DNA from: Acidobacteriaceae bacterium
Lineage (GTDB): Bacteria > Acidobacteriota > Terriglobia > Terriglobales > Acidobacteriaceae
NCBI GenBank assembly: GCA_003134435.1
Contig: PLBE01000225.1
Coordinates: forward strand, 1 to 64,000
Direction of reading: 5' to 3'
DNA: 64,000 nucleotides
Both the position numbers and the translations under genes were made by a program. Position 1 is the first letter of the stretch, and each line of letters opens with the position of its first letter. The notes under the pieces are model-generated. The model had not been told where the DNA came from, did no database searches, and worked only from the letters and a program-made list of their open reading frames with translations. Below are positions 52,429 to 62,529 of the stretch, piece by piece.

Positions 52429-53850
52429 CTAGCTAACTCCTGCGGTACGTTGTTGCGGCGGTTTCAACCGTCCATATACGAAAAAGAAGAATGCAGCCAG
52501 CGCCAGAAAAAACAGGGTGAAGCCAAACATCTTCGCTTCGTACATCCACACCGACGTGATTTGTTTGGCCGGAAAGAACGCCAATGCGATCCCTAATGCC
52601 GTGGTCACCAATCCGCAGAATCCGGAGACCATCAGCGTGAAGCGGCTGTATCGTCCACCCGCCAGGTCTCGGCGGAACGCGAACTTCAGCAAGGCTGCAA
52701 ACACGTAGAGAAATGGCACCAGTTGCAATACCACGGCCAGCGAAAGCATGGTCTGGAAAGCTTCCTGCACGCCCCCGGAGGCATAGAAATTGATCACAAT
52801 CAAAACCAGAGAAACGATCGCCTGCACGACCAGCGCCGCATAAGGTGTTCGATACTTAGGATGAACTTTGCCCAGCCAAGGCGGCATGTAAGAATCGAGT
52901 CCCGCAACAAACGGAATACGCGCGGAACCACCCATCCAAGCCGAACCGATTCCGGCGATCGACAGACTCAGCATCAACGCAAATGGAGTTATAATCCAAG
53001 CCACCCCAACCTTGCCGGCCATATGGCTCACGGCCTGTACGATGCCCTGCAGAACGCTGATGTCGTTCTTTCCCACCGCGATTAACAGCGTCAGCGTCGC
53101 TCCAATATAGAGTAAGCCGGAAATCATGCCGCCCCACGCCACGGCGCCCGGCAAAGTTTTCTGCGGATCCTGAATTTCGTCGCCCATCACCGAAGCCAGT
53201 TCCAGTCCAACTAGTCCAAAACAAATCACACCGAACGAATTCAGCACAAATCTGGGGTCGGGAGGAATCCGGAAGTCAGCAGCCGTGACACTCGTGCCGA
53301 ACCGCGACCAGACCGTAAATCCCAGTCCAATCAGGACCGCGGCCGCGATAAACGTTCCAATCGCTCCCGCATTATTGAGCCACTTACCAACTCCCAGCCC
53401 GACGATATTCAGGATTGTAAGCAGCGCAAGCAGTGCCACCGAAGCGGCCATGGCGAAGTTCTTGTTGTCGGCGAGCTCCGCGTGCCCTGTGCCCATGGCA
53501 AATACCGAGACTCCCACAAAATACAGCATCACTGTGGGCACATAGAGCATGTTATTCGTCCAGTAACACCACCCGGAAAGAAAGCCGTGAAAGTCACCAA
53601 ACACTTCCTTGGCCCATAAGTACACGCCACCTTCGCCAGGATAGCGATGCGCAAGTTCAATCACGGCGATCCCCTGCGGCCAGAAAAACAGCAGCAGCGA
53701 GATCATCCAAAGCCAGACCGTAACGCCGCCGTTGGCGGCAATGCTGGGAACGACGTTAAGATTGAATACCGCGACGACAAACAGCAACACCAGATCGAAG
53801 CGTCCCAGGACGCGCTTTAGGTGCGGCTGATTGTCGTCGGTCGTGGACAT
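52429..53850 (-). CDS. APC-family amino acid/polyamine permease
   Basis: 473 residues from the ATG at 53850. The frame extends to 54054, but that stretch overlaps the neighbour gene and is not transporter-like. About 12 membrane helices with APC motifs (VVPSIAANGGVTVWLW, YPGEGGVYLWAKEVFGDFHGFLSGW, GLELASVMGDEIQDPQKTLPGAVAWGG). It probably imports an amino acid, GABA or putrescine. It sits between the aminotransferase at 53862 and the aldehyde dehydrogenase gene on the same strand with a 12-bp gap to the former. Confidence 0.88.
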   Translation of the reverse strand: MSTTDDNQPHLKRVLGRFDLVLLFVVAVFNLNVVPSIAANGGVTVWLWMISLLLFFWPQGIAVIELAHRYPGEGGVYLWAKEVFGDFHGFLSGWCYWTNNMLYVPTVMLYFVGVSVFAMGTGHAELADNKNFAMAASVALLALLTILNIVGLGVGKWLNNAGAIGTFIAAAVLIGLGFTVWSRFGTSVTAADFRIPPDPRFVLNSFGVICFGLVGLELASVMGDEIQDPQKTLPGAVAWGGMISGLLYIGATLTLLIAVGKNDISVLQGIVQAVSHMAGKVGVAWIITPFALMLSLSIAGIGSAWMGGSARIPFVAGLDSYMPPWLGKVHPKYRTPYAALVVQAIVSLVLIVINFYASGGVQEAFQTMLSLAVVLQLVPFLYVFAALLKFAFRRDLAGGRYSRFTLMVSGFCGLVTTALGIALAFFPAKQITSVWMYEAKMFGFTLFFLALAAFFFFVYGRLKPPQQRTAGVS

Positions 53851-53861
53851 TGAGTGTGCGA

Positions 53862-55241
53862 CTAGTGTGCGGCTACCGCCCCCAACCGCTCCTGTTGCGC
53901 GGCCGCTAGAGAATCGGCAATATCCGCAAACGCCGCCAGATGCTTGTCGATATCCGCCTCGGTATGCTGCACGGAAATCGTCCACTGCTCGTCCCACCAG
54001 TAAGGTTGAGCCATCACCCCGCGATTCACCATGCCGAACCAGTAATGCCGCCACAGATCCACATCAATCGGCAGCCAGTCGCGGTAGTTATGAATCTCCT
54101 TCGGATACAGCATCAGCGCGCCATTCGCACCGGCGCTGGCAATGTAACCCTGCAGGCCGGCCTTGGCGACAGTCTTCTTATATCCTTCGACCAGCTTGTT
54201 ACTGAGCTTGTCGATAAGCGTATAGTTCGCCCGAGTCAGCACTTCGCGGAACGTCGCAATCCCCGCAGCCATCGAAATCGGGTTTGTATTGTAAGTGCCG
54301 CCGTGGAACACTTTGTGATCGGCGATTAGGTTCATCACCCGCTTGTGCGCGCCAAACGCCGCCAGCGGAAACCCTCCGCCAATCGACTTTGCCAGGCAGA
54401 TCATATCCGGAGCGACGCCAAAGTACTCCGAGGCTCCGCCCCAGCACAACTTCGCGCCGGTCTTGACTTCGTCGAAGATCAGCAACGCGCCATACTTATC
54501 GCAGAGCGCCCGCAAACCCTCCAGAAATCCCTTCTGCGGCATGCACAGCCCCACGTTCATCATGATCGGCTCAAGAATGATCGCCGCTACTTCATTCGGA
54601 TTCTCTTTGAACCGGCGCTCCACTGTTTCCAGATCATTGAACGTAGCAATCAGCACGTTGGCAATGCTCGCCTTCGGCACGCCCGCCCCACCCGGCACCG
54701 GTTTCGGATCTTTGATATCCCCAAAATCGTCGGCCGGCGGATGCGGCTTCACGCTCACCAGCGCCGCGTCATGCAAGCCATGGTAGCCACCTTCGAACTT
54801 GATGATCTTGTCCCGTCCCGTGGCCGCCCGCGCCAACCGAATCGTGTGCATCGTGGCTTCCGTACCGCTGTTGCCAAAGCGGCACATCTCCACCGGAAAA
54901 CGCGTGCAGATTTCTTCCGCCAGTTCCCATTCCATGTTGTGCGGCATCCCATAAGCCGTCCCCTTATGCAGACGCCCTTCCACCGCCTTGATCACAGCCG
55001 GATGAGAATGTCCCGCCATGAGTGTGCCAAAACATAGGTTGTGATCGAGATATTCGTTGCCATCCAGATCGCGAAACTTACTGCCTGACGCTTCCGCCAC
55101 AAAAATCGGATACGGATCATAGGCGCGATAGTTACTCGCCACGCCCAGAGGCAGGCGCTTCAGGTTCTTCTTATGCGCTTCGGCGGACTTCGGAGTGCGT
55201 CGCTCGAACGTGTCGAGCTCTTTTTGCAATGCGGGGTACAT
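53862..55241 (-). CDS. class III aminotransferase, glutamate-1-semialdehyde-aminomutase-like
   Basis: 459 residues. It resembles the GSAM group: LPLGVASNYRAYDPYPIFVAEASGSKFRDLDGNEYLDHNLCFG, FGNSGTEATMHTIRLARAATGRDKIIKFEGGYHG, DEVKTG and PLP-Lys in LAKSIGGGFPLAAFG. It is probably not HemL, given its catabolic setting; an amine or amino acid transaminase is more likely. It is the first gene of the minus-strand group 48016-55241, so it may be transcribed with all four downstream genes. Confidence 0.88.
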   Translation of the reverse strand: MYPALQKELDTFERRTPKSAEAHKKNLKRLPLGVASNYRAYDPYPIFVAEASGSKFRDLDGNEYLDHNLCFGTLMAGHSHPAVIKAVEGRLHKGTAYGMPHNMEWELAEEICTRFPVEMCRFGNSGTEATMHTIRLARAATGRDKIIKFEGGYHGLHDAALVSVKPHPPADDFGDIKDPKPVPGGAGVPKASIANVLIATFNDLETVERRFKENPNEVAAIILEPIMMNVGLCMPQKGFLEGLRALCDKYGALLIFDEVKTGAKLCWGGASEYFGVAPDMICLAKSIGGGFPLAAFGAHKRVMNLIADHKVFHGGTYNTNPISMAAGIATFREVLTRANYTLIDKLSNKLVEGYKKTVAKAGLQGYIASAGANGALMLYPKEIHNYRDWLPIDVDLWRHYWFGMVNRGVMAQPYWWDEQWTISVQHTEADIDKHLAAFADIADSLAAAQQERLGAVAAH

Positions 55242-55342
55242 CGTGATTCTCCATTAAGGCTCAGGCCGCGTAGGCCATTAGATTGGGCGCGAGCGGTCGA
55301 GACCGCCCGCGGGTCGGACGTTCCTAATTCTAGTCCCTCGAG

Positions 55343-58300
55343 CTAGAAATAAAACTTTAAAGCAAACTGCGCCAGACGCGGGTCTTTCACCTGCGTAACC
55401 TGGCCGAACTGCGAACCGTCGGTGATGATGCCGTCCGGATTATAGAACTGCGTGTGGTTGAATACGTTGAACAACTCCCCTCTGAATTCGAAGTGGGTAT
55501 GTTCACTAACCGGGATGAGCTTTTCGACGGCGACATCAGTCTCGCTGATTCCCGGCCCACAGCAGATGGTGCGTGGCGCGTTGCCCACATAACCGAGAAT
55601 TCCGGCATTGCTGAATATCGTGCTGTTATTGAAATAGTAGCCTTGGTTTTTCTGCGGCCTTTGCCACGAAAAGGGCGCGATCTGATTCGGTTCGCCGGGA
55701 TATTCAAAATCGGCGCTGTTCATCAGCTCGTTATCGGCATCGGATGTAATGCGGATCGGAAAACCGGTCTGGTAGGTTGTAATACCCGAGAATGCCCATC
55801 CATCAAGCAGTTTCCCGGCGAGGCCTTCGTATTTCTTGGCGGGCACATCCCAGTAATAACTAACCACAAAACGGTCGCGCGCGTCGAAAAGCGAAGGCGA
55901 ATAGTTGCGGGCGCCAGGCAGCGGATTCAAAATCCCTTCGAAGCTCGACGCCTCGTCAATCGACTTACTCCACGTGTATGCTGCCGTGAATTGCAGGCCG
56001 CGGGCAAAGCGCTTGTCCAGCGAAATTTGCAGTGAGTTATAGGCCGAGCTGGCAATCGTGTCCTGCGCAAAAATACTGGTAAACACCGGAATGCCGCTGG
56101 CCGGGCAACCCGTTCCCGTCAAAGCATTGCACTGCGGCGAAGAGTATGGACGCAGCCCGACAAAAGTCAGCGTTTGCCCGTTGCCCGCGAGCACCGTGCC
56201 ATTGGGCATGTGGAAATTGAAACCGTTGGGCACGGTCACGCTGTAAGCTGCGTCCTCGCCAAATGGACCACAGGTGCCGGCGCCCTGGATGGTATCGATG
56301 TCCAGGCAAGTCTGCGGATTCGAATAATTGATGTCATGCGTCGCCAGCAGTCGATGCCCTTGCGATCCCACGTAGCCGACTTCGAGCTTCATGTCTCTCG
56401 CTAGCTCGCGCTGAATGGTCAAGTTGTACTGCGCCGAATACTGCGAACGCATGTGCGGCTGGAAATCGCCAAAAAGATCGATCGGTTCGAACGTGGCCCA
56501 GTCTTGAGCCGTTCCCCGCTTCGGACTAATGACGCCGTTAAACGGATTCAGATAAGTCGTAACCCCGTCCTGACCAAGGAAAGGAAGGTTAAACTGCGTC
56601 TCATTGACCAGCGTACTTCCTCCAAACGGAGGCTCAGCGCCAAATTGAGCCAGCACCAACTGCTCCACCGGGTTATAGAACAATCCCCATCCGGCGCGAA
56701 TGCTGGTCTTGCCCGAGTTACCAGGACTCCACGAAATTCCGATCCGCGGAGCAAACGCCTTGTAATAGGTTTGGGTCATGCCCGCGGGAACGCCCGGGTC
56801 GCCGGGGACCACTAATCCGACCGCGTCCTGCGAGGTGCAGTCCGTAGCGCCTCCACTCACGATCGTATTGGCGCAGGGATAGACCGTGGACATTTGGCCG
56901 GGGCGGAAAGTCTCGACGTGCTGCGCCTTATCCGCCAGCGGAGTATTCAACTCCCACCGAAGGCCATAGTTCAGAGTCAGATTCGGCCTTATCTTCCAAC
57001 TGTCCTGGGCGTAGAGATAGAGCCCGGTGTTGCGCACATTTTCGACCTGCGCCGAACCTTCATTAAATGAATCGGGCAGGCCCAGAAGATAGTTGGGGTA
57101 TAGATTCTGGGTGACGCCATCCGATGCGTAGGCCCCAGGGTCGTTCGGTCCGCCCCCGTAAAAATTAAAAGTCCCGTTGATGTTGTAGTAATAAAACTGG
57201 TTGAACTGCTGCCGGCGAAAATCCACGCCAAACTTATAGGTGTGGTTGCCCGAAACTTTGGTCAGGCTGTCCGCCAACTGGAAAGAATTCCCCACCTGCG
57301 GGAGCTCACCCTCGGAATCGTTGCCCAAAGAAAATCCGCCCGAAACCGCAATCGACGGCAACCCTTCCCGGCTCGCGCCAAGAAACGGATGGATCCCGTA
57401 GAGACTGCCATTCGGATCGGCTGAACCATCACCATAGAAGCAAGCCGGATTCCCGGTAACGCCCGAAAGCCATGCAGGGGCTGCCGGGCAAGCGTTCGAC
57501 ACCAGTGACGTATTCGCCGGATGCTGGAACGTGCCTTGCCCTTCGCGGTTGTAATTGAAACGGAACTCATTCACCATGCTGTTGTTGATAGTCCAGGTGT
57601 GGGTGATGTTCCACTGCTGAAAGCGTTCCGCGACAATGCTGCCAAAGCCCGGTACGTCCGCGCCCGTCAATTCGAAGTCGGCGAAAGGATTCAGCGTACG
57701 ATCGTCATTAAAGTAGTAATAGACGCTGAGATTCTGCTTGTCACTGATCCGGTGATCGATCTTAACCGTGAACTGGTCGCCGCGAATCGCCCTGGCGGGA
57801 ACCGTGCTGACCAGATTGCCTCCGTTCGGCGCGCCCGGAACAAACTGCAAAAGATCCACTGCCGTAGCATCCATACACGCAAGTGGAATCTGGCCGTTGG
57901 GGAAGATCGACGCATACGGTACATTGTCTGCAATCGCTGGGGCACCGGGGTTAACCGCTGTGTTCGCGGCCTGACACCCGGGCCGGTTCGTCAAAAGCGC
58001 CGAGTTTGTCAACGCTCCGGTAAACGGCGTCGCCGCCTGCGGGTTCACATCGGCGAAGTTGGCGACAATCTGCCCGTTTACCAGGTTGGTGGACGATGGC
58101 CGCTCCTGCGCCGTGGGCACCGTCACTGCCGGGGACTGGATGCCTTGCCGCACTCGCCGCCCTTCGTACGACGCAAAAAAGAATGTCCGATCTTTCTTGA
58201 TCGGACCCCCCAGGGTTCCCCCAAACTGGTTTTGATTAAACTGCGGCTTCTGGCAGGGCAGGCCATCCGCCGCCTCGGTCAGACAGTAGTTACTCGCATT

Positions 58301-59179
58301 GAGCACTTTGTTGCGGAAAAACTCGTACATGCTCCCATGCAACTCGTTCGTCCCTGACTTGGTAACCACATTGACCACCGAACCCGAGTTGCGCCCATAT
58401 TCCGCGTCGAAAGTGTTGGTGATCACGCGGAACTCTTCAATGCTATCCGGCGAGGGCTGAACCGTCGGCAGGTTGGCGAAGAGGTCGTTCGCGTCGCCAC
58501 CATTAACACTGAAATTGTTGGAGCGGCCGCGGCCGCCATTCACTGACACCGCACCCGGACTGTCGCTGCCATAAACAATCGTATTGCTCGAGCCCACCGT
58601 CGACATCACGCCCGGCTGCAACTGCAGAAGCTGATACGTGTCGCGCGAGTTGAGGGGCAGGTTCGAAACCTGGCGTGAATCCATGATCGCGCCCAGTTGC
58701 GTGCTGGTGGTATCCACCAGCGGCGCTTCCGAGGTCACTTCAACCGTCTCTTTCGTTTCGCCGATCTGCAATACCGCGTTGACCGTCACCACCTGGTTGA
58801 GATCGACCGTCACCCCCTTTTGCACGCTCGACTTGAATCCGGCAAGAGCGAATTCAAGGCGATAGGAGCCGACCGGAACCTGCGGAAAGCCATAATCGCC
58901 GCTCGCGCTGGAGATACTCTCATTGCTCTGGCCCGTGGCCTCATTGGTCAGCGTGACCTTCACGTTCGCCAGTACGGCCCCGCTGGAATCCGCCACCCGG
59001 CCCAGGATGCGTCCGCCGGTCCCCTGGCCAAACGCAAAAGTGGAACCGATCAGGCACAGCACCAGCACGGCACTCGCGGCCGAACTCAAAACGAGCAGCC
59101 AGCGGGACATCCGGAACGACTTCGGCATGGGCATGGAAGTGACGGGCATGGAACAGATCCTCCAGATCTCGGGGGCCAA
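55343..59179 (-). CDS. TonB-dependent receptor with carboxypeptidase-regulatory-like domain
   Basis: 1278 residues. A signal peptide lies at about 25-52 (RWLLVLSSAASAVLVLCLIG), followed by a CarboxypepD_reg-like domain (about 55-140; GRVADSSGAVLANVKVTL), a plug (about 160-270; DSRQVSNLPLNSRDTYQLLQLQPGV, NNFSVNGGDANDLFAN) and an outer-membrane barrel ending in FALKFYF. The long OmpA/TonB-type layout is characteristic of Acidobacteriota oar-like receptors. The substrate is unknown; proximity to amine catabolism is suggestive only. Confidence 0.93.
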   Translation of the reverse strand: MAPEIWRICSMPVTSMPMPKSFRMSRWLLVLSSAASAVLVLCLIGSTFAFGQGTGGRILGRVADSSGAVLANVKVTLTNEATGQSNESISSASGDYGFPQVPVGSYRLEFALAGFKSSVQKGVTVDLNQVVTVNAVLQIGETKETVEVTSEAPLVDTTSTQLGAIMDSRQVSNLPLNSRDTYQLLQLQPGVMSTVGSSNTIVYGSDSPGAVSVNGGRGRSNNFSVNGGDANDLFANLPTVQPSPDSIEEFRVITNTFDAEYGRNSGSVVNVVTKSGTNELHGSMYEFFRNKVLNASNYCLTEAADGLPCQKPQFNQNQFGGTLGGPIKKDRTFFFASYEGRRVRQGIQSPAVTVPTAQERPSSTNLVNGQIVANFADVNPQAATPFTGALTNSALLTNRPGCQAANTAVNPGAPAIADNVPYASIFPNGQIPLACMDATAVDLLQFVPGAPNGGNLVSTVPARAIRGDQFTVKIDHRISDKQNLSVYYYFNDDRTLNPFADFELTGADVPGFGSIVAERFQQWNITHTWTINNSMVNEFRFNYNREGQGTFQHPANTSLVSNACPAAPAWLSGVTGNPACFYGDGSADPNGSLYGIHPFLGASREGLPSIAVSGGFSLGNDSEGELPQVGNSFQLADSLTKVSGNHTYKFGVDFRRQQFNQFYYYNINGTFNFYGGGPNDPGAYASDGVTQNLYPNYLLGLPDSFNEGSAQVENVRNTGLYLYAQDSWKIRPNLTLNYGLRWELNTPLADKAQHVETFRPGQMSTVYPCANTIVSGGATDCTSQDAVGLVVPGDPGVPAGMTQTYYKAFAPRIGISWSPGNSGKTSIRAGWGLFYNPVEQLVLAQFGAEPPFGGSTLVNETQFNLPFLGQDGVTTYLNPFNGVISPKRGTAQDWATFEPIDLFGDFQPHMRSQYSAQYNLTIQRELARDMKLEVGYVGSQGHRLLATHDINYSNPQTCLDIDTIQGAGTCGPFGEDAAYSVTVPNGFNFHMPNGTVLAGNGQTLTFVGLRPYSSPQCNALTGTGCPASGIPVFTSIFAQDTIASSAYNSLQISLDKRFARGLQFTAAYTWSKSIDEASSFEGILNPLPGARNYSPSLFDARDRFVVSYYWDVPAKKYEGLAGKLLDGWAFSGITTYQTGFPIRITSDADNELMNSADFEYPGEPNQIAPFSWQRPQKNQGYYFNNSTIFSNAGILGYVGNAPRTICCGPGISETDVAVEKLIPVSEHTHFEFRGELFNVFNHTQFYNPDGIITDGSQFGQVTQVKDPRLAQFALKFYF

Positions 59180-59200
59180 ATTTGTTAGATCCGATTCAGC

Positions 59201-59228
59201 TTGCGTGCGCGACGAACCTTGCTATAAT
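59201..59228 (+). promoter_or_regulatory. candidate sigma70-type promoter upstream of the fusion regulator
   Basis: TTGCGT at 59201-59206, a 16-bp spacer, then a perfect TATAAT at 59223-59228 on the plus strand. It lies about 130 bp before the regulator's ATG at 59360, giving a leader of roughly 125 nt. It also overlaps the promoter side of the divergent TonB-receptor gene, so coordinated control is possible. Confidence 0.5.
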
Positions 59229-59359
59229 CGCGCAAGGTTAGAGAATCCGCAGCCCCCTGTCAAGCGGAAAAGTGTAGCGAAAAAAGTATAACGAAAAGCG
59301 CGCTGCGACCCGCAGGCACCTTCGAAACTAGTATTTCAGAAATCATATTTTCAAAAGTC

Positions 59360-60154
59360 ATGCCCGGCGACGGACAAGTTTATCTCAAAATCGGTGACGT
59401 GGCCCGCTTAGTGGGGATTTCTCCGTCGGCGATTCGAGCCTGGGGAAACCTCGGACTCACGCGCCCGCGCCGCACCACCAGCCGCTATCGTCTCTACACC
59501 GAAGACGACGTGCGGTTGCTGAAAAAAGCCCGCTATCTGCGCCAGGTCCGCGGCCTCAATGCCGCTGCCATCGTGCAAATGCTGAAGCAGCAGGGCGCCA
59601 TCCAACCTGCCGCCGGCGCGACCACTGCACTTGGCGTACGGCTCCGCCGCTTGCGCACCCAGCGCGGCCGCAGTCTCGCCGAAGTTGCCAAGGCCGCTGG
59701 AATTTCGACCGGATTCCTCAGCGCCATCGAACGCTCACAGATGAGCGCCTCCGTCGGCACACTGCGCAGGCTAGCACGCTACTATCGCACCAACATCCTT
59801 GATTTTTTCGATGCGACGGAATTGAATACCCGATTAGTGCGCCCCGCCAAACGCAAAGTGCTCGAAGCCGGACCCGGCGTCCGCATGGAGTTGCTCGCCT
59901 GGGGCAACAAGGTCATGGAACCCCATCTTTTTCGCATTCAACCAAATGCCGGCAGCGGCGAATCCTATGCCCACGAAGGCGAGGAGTTTCTCTTCGTTCT
60001 TCGCGGAGAGTTGAAGATCGCGCTTGACCACGAGGAGTACCATCTGAAGCGCGGCGATAGCTTCTACTTTGAGAGCGCCACGCCGCACCATTGGAAAAAT
60101 CCCGGCCGCACCGAGACCTGGCTCTTGTGGGTCAATACGCCGCCGACGTTCTGA
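59360..60154 (+). CDS. MerR-HTH + XRE-HTH + cupin fusion regulator
   Basis: 264 residues in three parts: a MerR-like HTH (about 8-76; KIGDVARLVGISPSAIRAW... RYRLYTEDDVRLLKKARYLR), a Cro/CI-type HTH (about 92-150; LRRLRTQRGRSLAEVAKAAGI, STGFLSAIERSQMS) and a C-terminal cupin (about 175-260; EPHLFRIQPNAGSGESYAHEGEEFLFVLRG). XRE-cupin regulators such as PuuR control putrescine genes, so the potDABC importer 63 bp downstream and the amine enzymes are its likely targets. The added MerR unit is unusual. The cupin probably senses a small ligand. Confidence 0.88.
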   Translation: MPGDGQVYLKIGDVARLVGISPSAIRAWGNLGLTRPRRTTSRYRLYTEDDVRLLKKARYLRQVRGLNAAAIVQMLKQQGAIQPAAGATTALGVRLRRLRTQRGRSLAEVAKAAGISTGFLSAIERSQMSASVGTLRRLARYYRTNILDFFDATELNTRLVRPAKRKVLEAGPGVRMELLAWGNKVMEPHLFRIQPNAGSGESYAHEGEEFLFVLRGELKIALDHEEYHLKRGDSFYFESATPHHWKNPGRTETWLLWVNTPPTF

Positions 60155-60216
60155 GTACACATTAAGAATCGCCCCTATGCGCCGTATCTCTATTCGATCG
60201 GGAGGGAGACTTAACC

Positions 60217-61287
60217 ATGTTCCGTAAACCAACCTTCGCCCTGTTCGCCGCGCTGCTGGTCATCTTCTGCTTCTGCGCATCGTGCGCCCGGAAAACTCCC
60301 ACCCTCAACCTGCTGGTGTGGGAAGGCTACGCCGACCCCGGGTACGTCAAGGCTTTCGAAGAAGCGAACCACTGCAAAGTGTCGGCTTCCTACATGGGTT
60401 CGAGCGACGAACTTGTCGCCAAGCTCCGGGGAGGCAGTTCCGGCAACTACGATGTGATTTCTCCATCAAGTGACGTCGCCACCATGATCGCGGCCTCAGG
60501 ACTGGCCGCGCCCCTCGATCTCGGCAAACTCCCCAGCTATGGCCAGCTTTCGCCCCAGCTTACTTCGCTCTCGCTGGTCCGCATAAAAGGCGATGTCTAT
60601 GGCGTGCCCTTCATGTGGGGCCCCGACCCCATGATCTACGACACCAGTGCCTTCCCTCAGCCGCCCGAAAGCTGGAACGCCATGTGGGATCCGAAACTGA
60701 AGGGTAAAGTTTCCGTGTGGGACGACCTCTCCACCGTCTACATGGCGGCGCAAGTTCTTGGCTACGATCAACCCGATCCGGCCCATCTCTACAACCTCAG
60801 CGACCAGGAACTCGATGCCGTGAAAAAGAAGTTGATTGAATTGAAGCCCAACATCCGCAAGATGTGGTCCACCGGAGGCGAGTTGACCAATCTTTTCCAG
60901 AACCACGAAGTGGTCATCGCCATGGGCTGGCCCCTCATGACCAACCAGTTGCGCAAAAGCAATTTCCCCGTCGGCGAAACCATCCCCAAGGAAAACACCA
61001 CCGGCTGGATCGATCACCTCATGATCACGGCCGGCAGCGAAAACAAAGATCTCGCCTACAAATTTCTCGAGTTCATGATCCAGTCCGGTACCCAGAAAAA
61101 AGTCACCGACGTGACCGGATACACGCCAGCTAATCCGCGAGCCGCGCAGTCGATGACGCCCGATGAAGTCAAAAACCTGCACCTCGACGACGTGGACAAT
61201 TACCAGCGGCGCCTTTATTTCTGGCAAAATGTTCCCCGCCGCGCCAAGTACAACGAAATCTGGAACGAGGTAAAAGCCACCCAATAG
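60217..61287 (+). CDS. spermidine/putrescine-type ABC substrate-binding protein
   Basis: 356 residues starting after a strong GGGAGGGAG ribosome site. The N-terminus is a lipoprotein-like signal (FCFCASCARK), so it is probably anchored in the membrane. The PotD-like fold is visible: LNLLVWEGYADPGYVKAFEEANHC, YDVISPSSDVATMIAASGL, GVPFMWGPDPMIYD, and NYQRRLYFWQNVPRRAKYNEIWNEV at the end. It captures polyamines or similar amines in the periplasm for the ABC permeases encoded next. Polyamine specificity is from family likeness and context. Confidence 0.9.
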   Translation: MFRKPTFALFAALLVIFCFCASCARKTPTLNLLVWEGYADPGYVKAFEEANHCKVSASYMGSSDELVAKLRGGSSGNYDVISPSSDVATMIAASGLAAPLDLGKLPSYGQLSPQLTSLSLVRIKGDVYGVPFMWGPDPMIYDTSAFPQPPESWNAMWDPKLKGKVSVWDDLSTVYMAAQVLGYDQPDPAHLYNLSDQELDAVKKKLIELKPNIRKMWSTGGELTNLFQNHEVVIAMGWPLMTNQLRKSNFPVGETIPKENTTGWIDHLMITAGSENKDLAYKFLEFMIQSGTQKKVTDVTGYTPANPRAAQSMTPDEVKNLHLDDVDNYQRRLYFWQNVPRRAKYNEIWNEVKATQ

Positions 61288-61365
61288 CCCGTTGTGGCGG
61301 GGACGCTCCCGTCCGCGAAATGTAAGCAGTACCAGGCAACAATATCTATTCCGTTAGCTATATCT

Positions 61366-62529
61366 ATGGCAACGATTGCAGAATCCGTAGCAGGCAGCGG
61401 CGGTGAGCTAAACTCCACGTCTTTGCTGTCCATTCGCTCAGTAGCGAAACACTTCGGCAAAAACGTCGTCCTGCGCGACATCTCGCTCGAAATCACCGAA
61501 GGCGAATTCCTCACTATCCTCGGCGAAAGCGGGTCGGGCAAAACTACACTTCTGCGAATTCTCGCTGGCTTCGAGCAGTCCACCTCCGGAGAAGTCTGGA
61601 TGCAGGGCGAACGCCTCGATACCCAGCCTCCCTATCGCCGCCGCGTCAACACCGTCTTCCAGCACTACGCGCTCTTCCCTCACATGACGGTCGAACAAAA
61701 CGTCGGCTACGGATTAGCCATCGCCAAACGTCCTGCCGCCGAAGTCGAGTCCCGCGTCGCCGAAGCCCTGGCCAAGGTCAAAATGTCCGCCTACGCCAAG
61801 TCAAAGCCCTCAAAGATCAGCGGCGGACAGCAGCAACGCATCGCCCTCGCCCGCGCGCTGGTGAATCGCCCGCGCCTCCTGCTGCTCGATGAGCCGCTCT
61901 CCGCGCTCGACGCCAACCTGCGCCGCCAGATGCAGGTCGAACTCAAAGCCCTGCAGCGCGAAGTCGGCATCACGTTCATCTTTGTCACTCACGACCAGGA
62001 AGAAGCGATGGTCATGTCCGATCGCATCGCCCTCCTGCGCTCCGGCGAACTCGAACAGGTTGCTACCCCGCGCGAAATTTACAACCGCCCCGCAACCTCC
62101 TACACCGCCCAGTTCATCGGACACACGAATCTTTTAAAGGCCGACGTCCGCCACGGCACCGCCTATTGCCCGCCGCTGCAATGGCTAACTTCCGTGCCCG
62201 ACGGCGTCGCCCTTTTCTCGCTCCGTCCAGAGTGCATTCGTCCCGCCAGCGCCTCCCCCGCCGCCACCGGCTCTCCCGCGCTCCCAACTACCGTTCGTTT
62301 CCGCGCCCACCTCCGCGACCAGGCCTTCCACGGAGCCACCGACCTCCTCCGCGTCGAATCCGATGGCGGTCTCATCCTCACCATTCGCACCGCCAGCCGC
62401 GATCTGCCAAATTCCGAGGCCCCGTTGGAGTTCGAGTTCTCCGCCGCCGATGCCGTACCCGTCCGCGCCACCAGCCTCGGCTCCAACTCCGAGTCGATTC
62501 TCGGCTCCAATGAAGAGGACCGCGCCTGA
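61366..62529 (+). CDS. potA: polyamine-type ABC transporter ATPase
   Basis: 387 residues from the ATG at 61366; a longer GTG start at 61294 adds 24 unconserved residues. ATPase motifs: Walker A GESGSGKTTLLR, signature ISGGQQQRIALARAL, Walker B LLLLDEPLSALD and the switch His in IFVTHDQEE. A C-terminal TOBE-like domain (about 260-387) follows. It powers the PotB/PotC-like permeases. Its stop codon overlaps the next start (TGATG). Confidence 0.93.
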   Translation: MATIAESVAGSGGELNSTSLLSIRSVAKHFGKNVVLRDISLEITEGEFLTILGESGSGKTTLLRILAGFEQSTSGEVWMQGERLDTQPPYRRRVNTVFQHYALFPHMTVEQNVGYGLAIAKRPAAEVESRVAEALAKVKMSAYAKSKPSKISGGQQQRIALARALVNRPRLLLLDEPLSALDANLRRQMQVELKALQREVGITFIFVTHDQEEAMVMSDRIALLRSGELEQVATPREIYNRPATSYTAQFIGHTNLLKADVRHGTAYCPPLQWLTSVPDGVALFSLRPECIRPASASPAATGSPALPTTVRFRAHLRDQAFHGATDLLRVESDGGLILTIRTASRDLPNSEAPLEFEFSAADAVPVRATSLGSNSESILGSNEEDRA

